This document shows, one piece after another, positions 33,748 to 45,228 of a stretch of 64,000 nt of DNA. How positions within the stretch are numbered: position 1 is the first letter of the stretch; every line of letters starts with the position of its first letter. The DNA is from Patellaria atrata CBS 101060 (taxonomy: Eukaryota; Ascomycota; Dothideomycetes; Patellariales; Patellariaceae). The notes under the pieces were generated by a model. It saw only the letters and a list, made by a program, of their open reading frames with translations. It did no database searches and had not been told where the DNA came from. Where the stretch lies: positions 796,702 through 860,701 of the forward strand of contig MU006091.1 in the NCBI GenBank assembly GCA_010093705.1. The letters are read 5' to 3'. The position numbers and the translations under genes were made by a program.

Positions 33748-34218
33748 ATTTAGAGAAATCGAGTTTGCAAGGGCGGATGGTTTCGCGGCGAGAGGATTCA
33801 AGTGTCTTGATAAATCGTTGTTTACGGCGCCATCAGATTTCGCTGCACTAGGTGCACGTATTCTAAGCTGGGGGTGAAGAAATTAAGAGGATGGGAAGTA
33901 ATTAACTGAAGCGTACGGGAGATAGTACAGGTCCTTAGGTGAAGGTCGCGCAACAAAAGAATCTCAAGATGGAATGCAGGTTGGTGCCAAGAGTCCCCGT
34001 TGTTCTACCTTATTAGCTCTGCCCTGCGGCTCTGCGACTTCTGCAGCTCCAGGGGGTACCACCGAGCGCAACCCAGGAACTGCTACCTTAACAATTTGAG
34101 CATGGATTCACCAATCTACAGGATATAATATCGAGGGCGGATGTAGCATTGGGATTTCACCAGCTTAGAGGGCCTGTCATCTACACTCTCCTTGCTTTGG
34201 GCAGTCGTCCTACAAAAA
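33748..34218. other. Divergent promoter region
   Basis: About 470 bases between the divergent CTR9 and LAS21 start codons. The frame upstream of CTR9 stays open for some distance without an ATG, and is taken as leader. No other feature seen. Confidence 0.45.
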
Positions 34219-37200
34219 ATGTTACCAAACAGTTCTAGCATCTCCTTACTCATCTCCAATATACTTATCCCAATAGCTGTGCTGGTATTCGCGACTGGTT
34301 TCTTCCCGTATAAACCATTCATTCCGGGTCTTGCGACTTATCAGTCTCTTGAATATGGGGATCCACCGGAGGCTCCGTTTGATAAGGTCATCTTCATGGT
34401 TGTCGATGCTCTCCGCAGCGATTTCGTGTATTCTGTTAACTCGGGATTCAGTTTCACTCAAAGGTAGGTCAATTGTGTAGCCCTATAGATCACACAGCTA
34501 ATACAAAATATACAGTCTAATCCGGTCTGGGGTAGCATTGCCATTCACCGCTCATGCATCTTCTCCGACCATTACCATGCCTCGTGTTAAAGCCATGACC
34601 ACCGGCTCCGTCCCTTCTTTCTTGGATGTAATCCTTAACTTTGCCGAATCGGACACTACATCGACGCTCGCTCATCAGGATACTTGGCTTGCTCAGCTTA
34701 AAGCGAAGCGCGGAGGTAGGTTGGTCATGTATGGCGACGATACTTGGCTCAAACTTTTTCCCGAAACCTTCACTAGGGCAGACGGTACTTCGAGCTTTTT
34801 TGTCTCGGTCAGTCGTGCATATAGAATTGTATGTAGATCAATCAAAGCTGAGTATTACGCAGGATTTCACTGAGGTTGATAACAATGTGACGAGACATGT
34901 ACCTGAAGAACTAAACGCTTCCGACTGGAATGCAATGATCATGCATTACCTTGGACTTGACCATATAGGCCATAAAGCTGGACCTTTAAGGTAGTCATAT
35001 CTGAGCGCATAATGAGTTCGTCTATTAATTAGTTCGTCAGCCCTAATATGATTCCGAAGCAGGTCGAGATGGATCGAATCGTAGAGCAAATCTATCATGC
35101 AATTGAAACTAAATCACACCTGAAATCCACAATTTTTATCTTATGCGGTGATCATGGGATGAATGATGGCGGCAATCATGGTGGTTCTGGTGCTGGTGAG
35201 ACGTCTCCAGCTTTGGTATTCATGTCCCCGAAATTGAAATCCATCGCAAAGAAGAAACAGTCTCCAACAGTACCCCTTTCAGCGTTTCATTACTATACCT
35301 TGGTTGAACAGTCTGATATTGCACCTACTCTCGCCGGTCTCCTCGGCTTTCCGATACCCCTGAATAATCTGGGTGTCTTTATTCCTGACTTTCTGCCGTT
35401 ATGGAACAACGGTGAGTTGTTCATCTCCTAGGTACCTTCCATACCAAAGCTTATCCTAAAAACTAGGAAATGATCGTGTCCAGCTATTGTTGAGAAATGC
35501 ACTTCAGATTCTCAACATTGTCAAGATGACATTCTCACAGCAAGCTTTTGACAACCCTTTCGCAAAACTTGACTGTTCAGACCCCACGTCGAGTGGAACT
35601 GAATTAGCCTGTAAATGGAGGAGAGTGACAGATATATACAGGGGAATGGAAGGTTTCAAGCCGAAGCCTGAGAGTATATTGCCTGCCCTTACTGCCGTGA
35701 GTACGCCTAGATTTACAGCTAAGGACGTCGTTTCTATGGATATCAAGCTGTAGCATTCATCCAATCAATGCTAATAAAGATATAGTTTTGCAAAAGTGCT
35801 CAGTCAATCATGAGCAGTACAGCTAGCAATTACGATGTCTCTAGACTATTGCTCGGAATTGGCCTTGCGGGTGCGTCAGCCGCTTTTGCTCTCATTCATA
35901 TGCTACTTGATCCGAAAACCATAACCATCAGTGCAACCGGGACTCAATATAGTTTAGTTATTGCCCTATATGGAATCATGATGTTTGCGAGCAGCTATGT
36001 CGAGGAAGAACAACATTTTTGGTATTGGACCACTAGCTTCTGGTTCATGTACTTGGGCATCGTCGAGTGAGTGTGGACATGTCGGTTTATTGATAAAGGA
36101 CATTCCATCTGATATATTTATAGGTCACGACACTCGCAGACTGGGCTGCCTAAGAAATCCCTTGGTCTTCTATTGTTTCATCGAATCGTTGTACGTTGGA
36201 ACCAGACTGGACAAAAACATGCGGGAGCCCCAGATATAGCACACTTTCTGCTATCATACCCAGTTCTGATTTGGACTTTGGTAATTTCTACATATCTCAC
36301 CTTGAGCTATTTTGTGTACAGAGATTATGTTAGACGGCTGACTGGGGATTTTGAGAGGGCTATGGCAAGACTCTCTGTTGCATGGCTATCCTTAGTTGCC
36401 ATTTTTTTCAAATTTGCCTTTGTCGCTCGAGATGCTCCTGAATTACTGGGGTGGTTTCCTGAGTCGGGGGTCGAATGGCTACTATTGCTCCCGCTTGTAA
36501 AACTAGCAAGAGGCATATTTGCTGGATGTTTTTTCGGTGTCCTATGGCTGGGATATTGGGAGGGCATGCATATTAGGACAGGACAGCCTGCAGGTGAGTA
36601 CATATCTGGCAGCAGATACTCGACTTTAATCTGTTGTCGCGTTAAAGCTTGATTGAGGACTTCTATGCTAACAGACTGGCTGAAGCTCTGGCACAGTCCT
36701 TACACAACCTTCTCAGTTTAATTATTCTGACTCAAACCCGGACTCAAAACATTCCTCTCTTCTTCATTTTCACGGTGATGGCAAACTTGATTGGTATGGG
36801 TAACTTTCTTCTCTGCCCTACATTTAGTACCATCTGAATAAGCGTACGCTAACGTGCAAGCGTCCGATAGCCCGTCTTCCGCTCATATCTTTTCAGAGAA
36901 CTTTAAGTATCATTCTCCTTACGCACACCTCTTTCTTCTCGCTTGGAAACAGTAACGCTATTTCGTCTATTGATCTCTCAAACGCATATAACGGTGTTTC
37001 CGGCTACAACGTCATCGCTGTTGGAATCTTAGTCTTTATCAGTAACTGGGCAGGACCGATCTGGTGGACGACTACTAGCAATTTGATTTCGAATCAATCT
37101 CTAGCGTTAGACGATGTTCGCAGGAAAACTAAAGAAAATGACCGCAGAAATGGAAAAAACTGGATCCTCCGGGAGCGGGAACATCTCGCATCTCTTGCCG

Positions 37201-37508
37201 AAAGGGCTTCGGATGAAAACGTGTCGCCATCTCCACAGGAACCTAATAAGACTATATCTACTCCTCAACAATTCTTATTTATACATCATGTTGCTTTACT
37301 GACTTTCTTCACCTCTGTAAGCCTTCTAGCTATCATGATAGCATGTACAGCGCTCAGAACTCACCTATTCATCTGGACGGTGTTCAGTCCAAAGTATTTG
37401 TATGCAATGGCATGGTGTATGGGTCATCATATATTTATAAACATCGGGCTAGGGGGTCTTATGTGGTGGGTTGGAAAAATGGACATTAAGACGAAGAAGC
37501 GTGCATAA
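34219..37508 (+). CDS. LAS21: GPI ethanolamine phosphate transferase 2
   Basis: Nine exons (34219-34463, 34516-34807, 34863-34990, 35041-35411, 35467-35696, 35786-36066, 36124-36593, 36686-36774, 36828-37508) give 928 residues with consistent phases. An N-terminal signal anchor precedes the catalytic lumenal domain of the alkaline phosphatase superfamily: FMVVDALRSDFVYS, MPRVKAMTTGSVPSFLDVIL, GLDHIGHKAG and the metal-binding FILCGDHGMNDGGNHGG. The C-terminal half contains many membrane segments. Las21/Gpi7 adds ethanolamine phosphate to the second mannose of GPI anchors in the ER, needed for wall protein attachment. The least certain junctions are donor GTCAGT after exon 2 and the 53-nt intron before exon 9; both restore conserved sequence. 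Confidence 0.92.
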
Positions 37509-37890
37509 ACTCTGTAGCGAGGCACAACTTGCCAATTGAAGTTTTGATTATTGGTATATGCAAGAAGTTTTGAATCGAATGGAGTTCGAAATCTGTCCAA
37601 GTCTAAAATTTCAGCGAGCGATAGACTCATCAGTGCGAGCTTTTTCTGTCGACAACCTAATTTTCCCCACCCAACACAAACACACACACACACACAAAGA
37701 GTGACGAAACCCCTATTTCGTATTAACAATAGGATCATTTCGAGTGTCCCGAGGGACGTATACCACCCCGAAATACCTATGACTCCCCCGCTAAGTCATA
37801 TGTATATGATACCCCCAGATAGCCAACCAAGCTATCTCTCCTCGCCGTTCTATCCTTTCCCCTCCGACTGCACTCATCATAATGTTGTGT
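37509..37890. other. Intergenic region with a CA microsatellite
   Basis: About 380 bases downstream of LAS21. It holds an uninterrupted (CA)8 run at 37681-37696 within a C/A-rich stretch. No coding signal. Confidence 0.5.
37681..37696 (+). repeat. (CA)8 microsatellite
   Basis: Eight uninterrupted CA dinucleotides, flanked by CAAA and AAGAG. Likely length-polymorphic between isolates. Confidence 0.85.
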
Positions 37891-38435
37891 CTACTCGCTG
37901 AAAGCACTACACTCTACACATGTCTTTAGTCCACCTTCCTTCGTGAGCTCTCGGGGTGCTAGTGGTAGAGATATTGGATTGCTGCGTAATCGTGAGGAGG
38001 AGTTAGTACTGGTATCTCCATGATGAATGTAGATGAATGCGGATTCACTGGTCGACAGTTTGAAGTGAAGTGTTGGCTCTATATGATATTGGTATATCTG
38101 GGGTTCGTTGGTGACAGAGATGAAGTATCCGCCTTCTAGACTATCTCTGGTCTCGGAGAAGAAGTATTGGAATTTTGGCATTGGGAAGATTGGGGAGTTG
38201 ATAATATTGGAGATCGGTTAGACATATAGTTCAACTGAAGCTCAAGGTCAGTTTCTTGTGTTCGAATGAGTCTGGTGTAAGGGACTTCGAGTGTGGAGAG
38301 ATATGCCTCGAACATGCACGACATGATAGAGTGGTGGGTAGCTCTTTCTTTGCGTTTAAGTTTTTGAACTGATTTGATATTGAACACTTTTATTTCGTCT
38401 AGTTCAAATGGATCTGAGGTGAATATGCGTGACAT
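37891..38435 (-). CDS. Possible hypothetical protein in two overlapping frames
   Basis: Two overlapping minus-strand frames both look protein-like. The first, from an ATG at 38435, begins MSRIFTSDPFELDEIKVFNI and runs 99 codons to 38136. The second, from an ATG at 38181 in another frame, begins MPKFQYFFSETRDSLEGGYF and ends at 37891. They could be one gene broken by a frameshift, or joined by an intron I could not place: no good donor/acceptor pair lies in the overlap. No family is recognised. Confidence 0.3.
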
Positions 38436-38825
38436 CTGTCCGTTTGGCCTTGATTGTGAGTTTTAGGACATAGACTCTGGATCAAAAAGGGGTGAGAGAG
38501 AATATCATGGTTTCATTGGAAACCACATCACCCGGTTGTAAAGTGAAAACTATGTTCAATGTACAGAAATGGCTTGGGATAACCCAAAGATAGATTAAGC
38601 ACCTTTATTTTCGGAGAAGAGTGTAACAGAACTTCAATTATTATAGATACCAGAAGAACCATGTTTTACAATGACTAAATAATCAGTTATCACGTACGTC
38701 AAGTAATCGGTGCTTTATAGTTGAGAAAAGCCCCAAGGAAACGTCGACATCCATGAACATTCATATGTATACTGGACCAGGTCAACTAGCATCTTCCAGC
38801 ATCTTCTGCATTGCCTCAGTAAGAA
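38436..38825. other. Intergenic region
   Basis: About 390 bases, AT-rich, between the hypothetical frames and the stop codon of STE3. Nothing recognisable. Confidence 0.4.
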
Positions 38826-40375
38826 TCAAACAATGGTAGCCGTACGATCAATGCTATCCAATTCCAGGCTATCTTTAATAGGACTTCCCACAGATCTTCG
38901 CATTCCACTTCCATTGTTAGAGCTTTTGGCTGACTTCACACTTGGAGTGATTTCTCCGGCAAAGGCTGTAGAATGGGTTGTATCAGTCCTAGTGGGTGTT
39001 TTTGACAGTTCGATCGGTAATTGTTGACGGCGGGATTCAGTGAAAGGGATCATTGCCGAAAGACGTGGGGACAGCGATAAAGGTGTGTTAGATTGCTTTA
39101 CTGAGACTGGGCCCCATAAACTGCGGATTACATTCCATTTCTTTGATGTAGAAGTGAGAAAGTCGCTCTGAGTGCCGGTTCCTGGCGCAAAATCGGCACT
39201 GTTGGATGTATATTAGCCATCCATTATTCGAAACAAGATTAGAGTAGGACTTACAACGAGTTCTGACTTTCGGTGCTAGAAGTAGTTTTGTGTAAGAGTA
39301 GCTTTGCAGCGCTGCCAAGTGAAGACAAGATTCCTGGACGTGAAGAACAGCTACGAGTACCACCGTCTCGGCTTTCTCTCAATAGACCGAGTTTGACCAG
39401 CCATTTTCTATACATCCGGCTCGTCTCTGCACCCATACCGAAGAAGAAGAACACCAAATAGCCGGAACCAATCCAAACCCAGCGATCAGGGAGAACTTCG
39501 CCACCGCTCGGAGCAGCCAGGTGTTGATTCCACGTTTGTGGGTTGTGAATCTCTGACCATGAGTATGGGACATACTGAGCTTTGATGTTCTCAATAAGGA
39601 AATATATTTGAACAGGTGTGATGCCGAGGATTAGGATCAGAGCCATGATAAATAGGCGAAAGAAGTGGGACTGATTGGTGTTGCTGGCGGCAAGGATAGT
39701 GCCTAGGTCGCGACGATAACGATGAATGCGCCAGATAGTGAGGACTACGGCCCACATTGTCAGCTTCAAACTTTGTTAAGGTAGCAAGGCGTACTTACAT
39801 GAATAGTAATTCCCAATAACTGAGATAATGGGGGGGAAGATGAAGTAGAGGAAGATAGTAGGAAGCACTGGTGCAAAAGGCGCATGACAACCCGAGAGAC
39901 CGATGATATCGTAACGATATGGTTGAATTACATAGTATACGACCATGAGGAGAACAGGGAGCACAATGCAGCAAAAAATGTTGATCGCAGCGTTTCGTCT
40001 TCTAACACGTCTTGAGGGAGCGAGAACAGCGTTTTCGGTGTCGAGAGCTTGGGCAAGAGACCTCATAATGCAGGCGACAGAGGCAGGGATACCAATACCA
40101 CTACCGACCATAATCCGTACTTCGACATCACAGAAACCAATACCATTCCAATACGCTTCGACGTTATCATGCGGCCAGATAATGACGTTGGCGAAGGTAA
40201 GTAGGTTGAGAATGACGAGCCAAAAGACCAAACTGCATGCAGGAATGTTCCCAGCACGGACATGCCAGATAGCAGGTGAAATATCCAGTGGGAGTGTCAA
40301 TCCAGAGAGTATAGCTAGGACCAGGGCGATAACCGTAACATCCAAGAGTTGCTGATTGCCAAATTCTGCTTCCAT
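38826..40375 (-). CDS. STE3: STE3-type pheromone receptor (seven-helix GPCR)
   Basis: Three exons (40375-39799, 39744-39255, 39198-38826) encode 479 residues. The N-terminus is short and outside the membrane. Seven hydrophobic helices follow, with STE3 landmarks such as IIWPHDNVEAYWNGIGFCDV, the loop NAVLAPSRRVRRRNAAINIF, and the sixth-helix region FFRLFIMALILILGITPVQI. Then comes a cytoplasmic tail of about 170 residues, rich in Ser and Thr. STE3 receptors sense lipopeptide (a-factor-like) mating pheromones and signal through a G protein to a MAP kinase. The first intron keeps the GCTGACA branch motif 13 bases before its acceptor. An upstream frame extension lacks an ATG. A Fot1-type transposon lies 720 bp upstream. 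Confidence 0.92.
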
Positions 40376-41092
40376 GACTACGAATTCAACTGGGTACTGG
40401 AGAAAGTGGGGTGAATCGAAGTCGAGCGAGATCTGAACAGCGGAGCAAGGGAGATATGTTACTTCTTCCAAAGTATCTCAGAGAGATATGAGGAGTGAGA
40501 TGATGCTATCGAGAGAAGCACGAGGGAGAAGCACGAGGAGATTTCTTCAAATCTTCGAAGTTTTCAGAATGCTTGAGTCGAAGTAGAAAGAGAAGTCGGA
40601 ACAAGTGTAAGGGTGGAAAAATGGACTATGGATATAGAGAAGGAAGAGCATCTTGCTGCAATAGATCTCATGAATTGGCTTTCAATAATCTCAATAGCAA
40701 GAGAACGGATAGAGAGGTTATGGAGAAACTAGGGGAAGACTCAATAGACATGTATCAATACAGAAAATGTGGTTGACTGAAACGCGAGAGAGAACAGCAT
40801 TAGAGGAACGCGTGATACTACCTATACACATATCAATGGTCTCAGTAAGGGTATGAAACTGGTTGTGCAAGACTTCACGATATAACCAACCGGAACTGGG
40901 TGTCAATAGCAAAAGGGGTTCAATAAGCGACCAATCAAATGACAGGAAGCATTCCGTCACGGTTGAGCGACGGCGAAGAGATGTAAAACAAAAATAAGAT
41001 ATCTTCCACAGAATACGGTTATCTCTTGTTGAGAAGTTTATGAAGCCAGTTGATATTTCTTTCTTATACAGAGGTATTGTTACTAAGAGCAC
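40376..41092. other. STE3 upstream region
   Basis: About 720 bases from the STE3 start codon to the transposon target site. It contains GA-rich sequence at about 40490-40640, probably leader and promoter. The open frame at 40718-41107 crosses the transposon boundary and is not a gene. Confidence 0.45.
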
Positions 41093-41094
41093 TA

Positions 41095-41131
41095 ACGTAA
41101 ACGACAAGCGAGCTGCGCAGTTCTCACCAAA
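41095..41131 (+). repeat. Left terminal inverted repeat of the Fot1-type element
   Basis: 37 bases beginning ACGTAAACGACAAGCGAGCT. It is an exact reverse complement of 42859-42895 and is preceded by TA at 41093-41094. Confidence 0.95.
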
Positions 41132-41213
41132 TAAGCAGCTCTACTAGCAATTGCTCCACCACGTAGTAGTATTTTTTGAAGCTGTAACTTGTAGTCGATT
41201 CTATAGAGTCTAA

Positions 41214-42832
41214 TTAATCTCTGCCGCATGTACGAGAGTTGTGTCCTGCATTGCCGCAGGTTCTGCAGCGCTGCTGAGTCGCCGCGTCGCCTCTTGCGCG
41301 CTGCCTATTCTGACTCGTTTCCTCTCTAATCTGCTCATCAACGTTAATTTGAGCTATTAATTCTGCGCCTTCTACCTTTGTTAAACATCCTTGAAGCTGT
41401 AAACGCTTCTTCTGGCGCTTCTTACGTCGTGTTGCAGCCTCATTTGCTCTGCGTAGGTTGGCGACTTCTAACTGTAAAATGACTCAATGGTGTATCATCA
41501 ATTCTGCACCTTTTGATAGGCGGTCAAGTGACTTAATGATAGATGTAGGAGAGCTATTCTGATGCCTCTTAATCCTATTACGAATAAAGGCAGTTTGAGA
41601 GTCTAGTTCCTGCGCGTTACATGGTGTTTTTAACTCCCATTCTTGTAGTACTGGTGGTGACGGCGTACGCAGCTTGATCTCCAGCTTTGAGACTACTATC
41701 TCTGAGTCTAGAGGAACTAGACCTGCTCCTGCGAATCCTGCGCGGATATTCTTCTCTGTAACTGATTCCTGGTAGGCTTGTTTAAAGACTGGGAGAAACT
41801 CGAGCTTGGTGATGTGGTTAATAGAGCTGCGCATCAGATCCTCTACACCACGCCCATACGCCTTCTTCAATGGTGAGAAACAGGCGACATCTAGAGGTTA
41901 TAGGAGGTAAGATGAATGAGCTGGCATACAGAGCGTAGTAATACTGTTCTGCGCACAGAGCTCTCGAAACTCCATAGACTCATGGCTCTCATGGCCATCA
42001 AGAATTAATAGCTGGCGCGAACCAAGACGTCTATCTTTTGTATGCTTAATAAAGTGGTTCAACAACTCTACGCCAAGCTTATTTGTAGTCCAGCCGTTCT
42101 CAGATAGTGCGATTACCCAATCCTCAGGAATATCTGTGCCTTCGTACCAAGTAGATAGATGATNNNNNNNNNNNNNNNNNNNNNNNNNNNNNNNNNNNNN
42201 NNNNNNNNNNNNNNNNNNNNNNNNNNNNNNNNNNNNNNNNNNNNNNNNNNNNNNNNNNNNNNNNNNNNNNNNNNNNNNNNNNNAACTTTACTAGTCGCTA
42301 TTACACCCATCTGAAAGCCTGTCTCATCAAAATTGTAGATGTCTGCTTTAGTGATGCCGTGCTTCTCAATTGTACGCGCTACAAGCTGGAACCAGCTACT
42401 AATAGTCTCAGGATCTTCACATTGAGCTCTCTTATAGTCGTACTTACGATTTAGGCGCGTTTTTAGCTCTGGTGTTCGGCGTATAAAGTTCTCTGGCCAC
42501 TTGACTCCAACTACTCCAGCGCCGCGCGTAGTAAGCAGTTGATCCGCCATATCTCGTACAGCGCGAAGCTGAGGTGGAAATCCACGTGAGTTAAGCTCAA
42601 GAATGTAGTTTACAATAGCCTCCTCTTCTAACTTAGTGAGCCTCTTTGAGTTGGGCTCGCAATCGCGTCGTGTAGAGATTCCAGCGCGTCGTGACCTTAG
42701 TGTTGATTCAGGGACGTCAAACGCCATAGCAGCTTGGCGCATGCTTTTAAATTGATTGGAATTAAGAGCTGATAGAGCTAGGTTGAGTCTGCCTTCTTTT
42801 TGAGCTAATTGAGTACTGCGTTGTTGATTCAT
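41214..42832 (-). pseudogene. Fot1/pogo transposase with internal stops
   Basis: Starts at ATG 42832 (MNQQRSTQLAQKEGRLNLAL). An HTH_psq-like domain (MRQAAMAFDVPESTLRSRRA) and a CENP-B-type helix-turn-helix (LEEEAIVNYILELNSRGFPP) are followed by the DDE catalytic core. The three acidic positions are visible in YNFDETGF, LLILDGHESHES and PLDV. The C-terminus has a zinc knuckle, CRTCGNAGHNSRTC, before TAA at 41216-41214. Two stops break the frame: TAA at 41900-41898, where relatives have Gln in a YLLQPLDV-like motif, and TGA at 41486-41484. The total of about 540 codons is close to Fot1. Part of the core is lost in the N gap. Confidence 0.9.
42164..42283. other. Assembly gap of 120 N
   Basis: A run of 120 undetermined bases inside the transposase. 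The reading frames either side are offset by one base relative to a gap of 120. The true missing length is therefore probably 1 more than a multiple of three, unless a frameshift also lies in the gap. Confidence 0.97.
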
Positions 42833-42858
42833 GGTGGGTTGATTGTAGGAGAACTAGT

Positions 42859-42895
42859 TTTGGTGAGAACTGCGCAGCTCGCTTGTCGTTTACGT
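42859..42895 (-). repeat. Right terminal inverted repeat of the Fot1-type element
   Basis: Exact reverse complement of 41095-41131, followed by TA at 42896-42897. Together the two TA dinucleotides form the expected target-site duplication. Confidence 0.95.
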
Positions 42896-42925
42896 TACCG
42901 TAGTAGCAGTACTGTACTATTCATC

Positions 42926-43318
42926 CTATCCGATACTATATAGTACTGTACAACGCAAAGACGAAGTGAAGATCAGTTTAGTACTCGTCGGAAATGTGTT
43001 TTTTTGATGATAGACTCCAGTCAAGTCATAGACCTGTTTGAGGTTCGAAAAATACCTTCGATACATTATGCGACGTTCAAATAGTGCTATCCACGTTTCC
43101 ACATTGGGCCTAGCGGAACGACTGATGACGGGATGCACACCGAATTGCTTCCGCAGGTGTCGCAAGACAAGATTTGGTTCCCGGACTACCGTACTTTCCT
43201 TTACGTTTGAAGATGTCTGTCGAAAAGTACCACCTGTATACAGGACTGACTATGAGGAGTCAAGGTTCCAAACTTCTAGGTGCAACAATTTCCATCTGTT
43301 TGATTTCCGAAACTCCAT
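42926..43318 (-). pseudogene. Possible gene relic with one in-frame stop
   Basis: From an ATG at 43318 (MEFRKSNRWKLLHLEVWNLD) one frame runs 131 codons to 42926, interrupted only by TAG at 43252-43250. The part after the stop looks strongly protein-like, for example EPNLVLRHLRKQFGVHPVIS and ETWIALFERRIMYRRYF. I do not recognise the family. The start is only 31 bp from the divergent gene at 43349, which argues against a normal gene. It may be a decayed copy, or an exon of a longer gene with an acceptor near the TAG. Confidence 0.28.
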
Positions 43319-43348
43319 ATCTGTCGCTGTGCGCAAAGTAGACCTACG

Positions 43349-44794
43349 ATGATGCCAGACGCGTCTTCCTTGCCAGAACTTGATGGCGACAGCCGTCCAT
43401 TGAGACACGAAAGTCCATTTATACCAAGGAAGATCCAGAGAGCATCTACTACAGTTGAAGGAGCGTCTGTTAATCGCCCTTTGAATAGAAGACGGAGTTC
43501 TTTATTTTCTGATCTCTCCTTGGAAGATGCCCGCCAGACCCTCAGGTCATCAACGGACAATATATTCGTGCCCAAGGCGACAGGAACGGGACACGAACTA
43601 CAAGGAGAAACATCTCACTGGCATTCAGTACCCTTAGCATTTGCAATTCTCCCAGCTGTAGGGGGCTTACTTTTCAAAAATGGAAGCCACATAATCACCG
43701 ATATCCTGTTGCTTGGTTTAGCGTCAATCTTCCTCAACTGGTCTGTCCGTTTACCATGGTGAGTGAGGATCTGCTGAATTCTTCTGTTTCAGGACTAACG
43801 TATGGCTGATAGGGACTGGTACCATTCTACTCAGTCGGTTCAGACACGTAACTTTGAACAGGATCAGGATGCGACATCAACTATATTTGAGGAAAGTACC
43901 GAAGGGGACGAAGGGTCTCCGGATCCAGAAAGCCGGGATTCTTCATCTCCGAAACGAGTGGAGATTCCCGATCCCCTCCTTACGAGTAAAAGAGATGCTA
44001 GAGGGGGGGATGTGGCAGAGGAAGAACTAAGGAAACATGAAGTACTAGCACTACTTTTGTGCTTCCTCGGTCCAATCTTAGGAGCATACCTTCTCCATGG
44101 GATACGCTCCCAACTGTCGAGACCTTCAGAAGGCCTCGTTTCGAACTACAACCTTACTATATTTCTACTTGCTGCTGAGCTACGTCCATGTGCTCATTTG
44201 ATCAAGCTCATGCAAGCTAGAACACTCCATCTACAACGGCTTGTCCGCGCCGAGTCTCCAGACCCTCAACATAATGTCTCTGTTTTTGACGATTTAAGAG
44301 CCCGCTTGGAAGAGATGGAAAGTCGTCTAACCAACATCAACCTTTCCCCGCAAAAGGACGGGGCTGAAGTCAGTGCAGACATCATAAAGAATATGAAGCA
44401 GAGCTTTCAGCCCCAGTTGGATGCGTTAAATCGTGCCGTTCGACGGTACGAGAAACGAGCAATAGTCCAGACCATGCAGAACGAGGCACGTTTACAGGAC
44501 TTGGAAGCACGATTGAAAGACGCGTTATCACTTGCTGCGGTTGCAGCAAACTCTAGCCAGAAGCCAGGAGTTGTTATGCTAGTGCTTGACTGTGTCGGCT
44601 CTGTGTTCATGCTACCTCTCCAAGCTACATATACGTTGTTCGTATACCCTATCCAACTGGCTTCAAGTGGCATTGGTTCCATCAAAACGACTATCTTTGG
44701 TAAAAAGCCCGAAAAGAAGAAGAGAAGCTCCAAACATGCAGATTCAAGTAATTGGAATGCCCAACGCCTTCAGTCGAAGAATATCCGACGTTGA
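43349..44794 (+). CDS. Fungal membrane protein with coiled coil, unknown function
   Basis: Two exons (43349-43758, 43813-44794) give 463 residues; the intron has a GACTAACG branch and joins RLPW to DWYHSTQ. After a disordered N-terminus there are hydrophobic segments at about 96-130 (VPLAFAILPAVGGLLF and ITDILLLGLASIFLNW) and about 220-240 (VLALLLCFLGPILGAYLLHG). A coiled coil follows (DDLRARLEEMESRLTNINLS onwards). A final hydrophobic pair near VVMLVLDCVGSVFMLPLQAT precedes a Lys-rich tail. It looks like a membrane-anchored organelle protein, perhaps at ER or nuclear envelope contacts. That is inference; the family is uncharacterised as far as I can tell. Confidence 0.72.
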
Positions 44795-45228
44795 AGGTTA
44801 TTCCGGCACGTAAAAAACTGATTGCAGACCTTATACCTAAGAAGCTTTACGTTATACAAGATGCTCATCAAGTGGATAGGATACTGTCCGGAATGCGCAA
44901 CTGTAAGGAGCTGACCTCGAGACTCAATCCTTGGGGTACCTTTATATCGAAGTATATATTTCGAGGTTAAGGCTAGTGTATCGACGGAATCTGGCAGAGC
45001 TCAACCTCTAGCTAGAGTCTCGCTTCCTCGAATCGAACTGTGTTCATGCCGAAGCATATGTTATGATTTGATTTCTCCGCGACCAGACTCTTCTTAATCT
45101 GTGCTCGGGTATACTGGATTTGTCAGTGCCGAAGCTACCCCTCCATCCTGCGGCACGCTCTAAAGGGTCTTACATAGAATGAGCACAAAGTTGAAGCAAC
45201 CTTCACTTGACGAGACTAATCTTCCAAG
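44795..45228. other. Intergenic region
   Basis: About 430 bases between two plus-strand genes. The short frame at 44752-44970 overlaps the previous gene's end and is not supported. Nothing else is visible. Confidence 0.4.

Larger units (their letters stand above)
41095..42895 (-). mobile_element. Fot1/pogo-type DNA transposon, degenerate
   Basis: A 1801-base element bounded by perfect 37-bp terminal inverted repeats that start ACGTAAACGACAAGCGAGCT. It is flanked on both sides by TA, the target-site duplication of the Tc1/mariner-pogo superfamily. The length and internal transposase match fungal Fot1-like elements. The transposase frame has two internal stops and a 120-N assembly gap (42164-42283), so this copy is unlikely to be active. 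Intact, identical inverted repeats suggest a fairly recent insertion. It sits between STE3 and the gene at 43349. Confidence 0.93.

Noticed and set aside
36794-36827. A 34-nt intron before the last LAS21 exon
   Set aside because: A donor at 36775 gives a 53-nt intron in phase and is more likely; the protein differs by only a few residues.
40376-40471. N-terminal extension of the STE3 receptor
   Set aside because: The frame stays open upstream, but only with a TTG codon; the first ATG at 40375 gives a normal short extracellular N-terminus.
40718-41107. A 129-codon minus-strand frame upstream of STE3
   Set aside because: It crosses the transposon's left end and target site, so it cannot be an ancestral gene. 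No family features.
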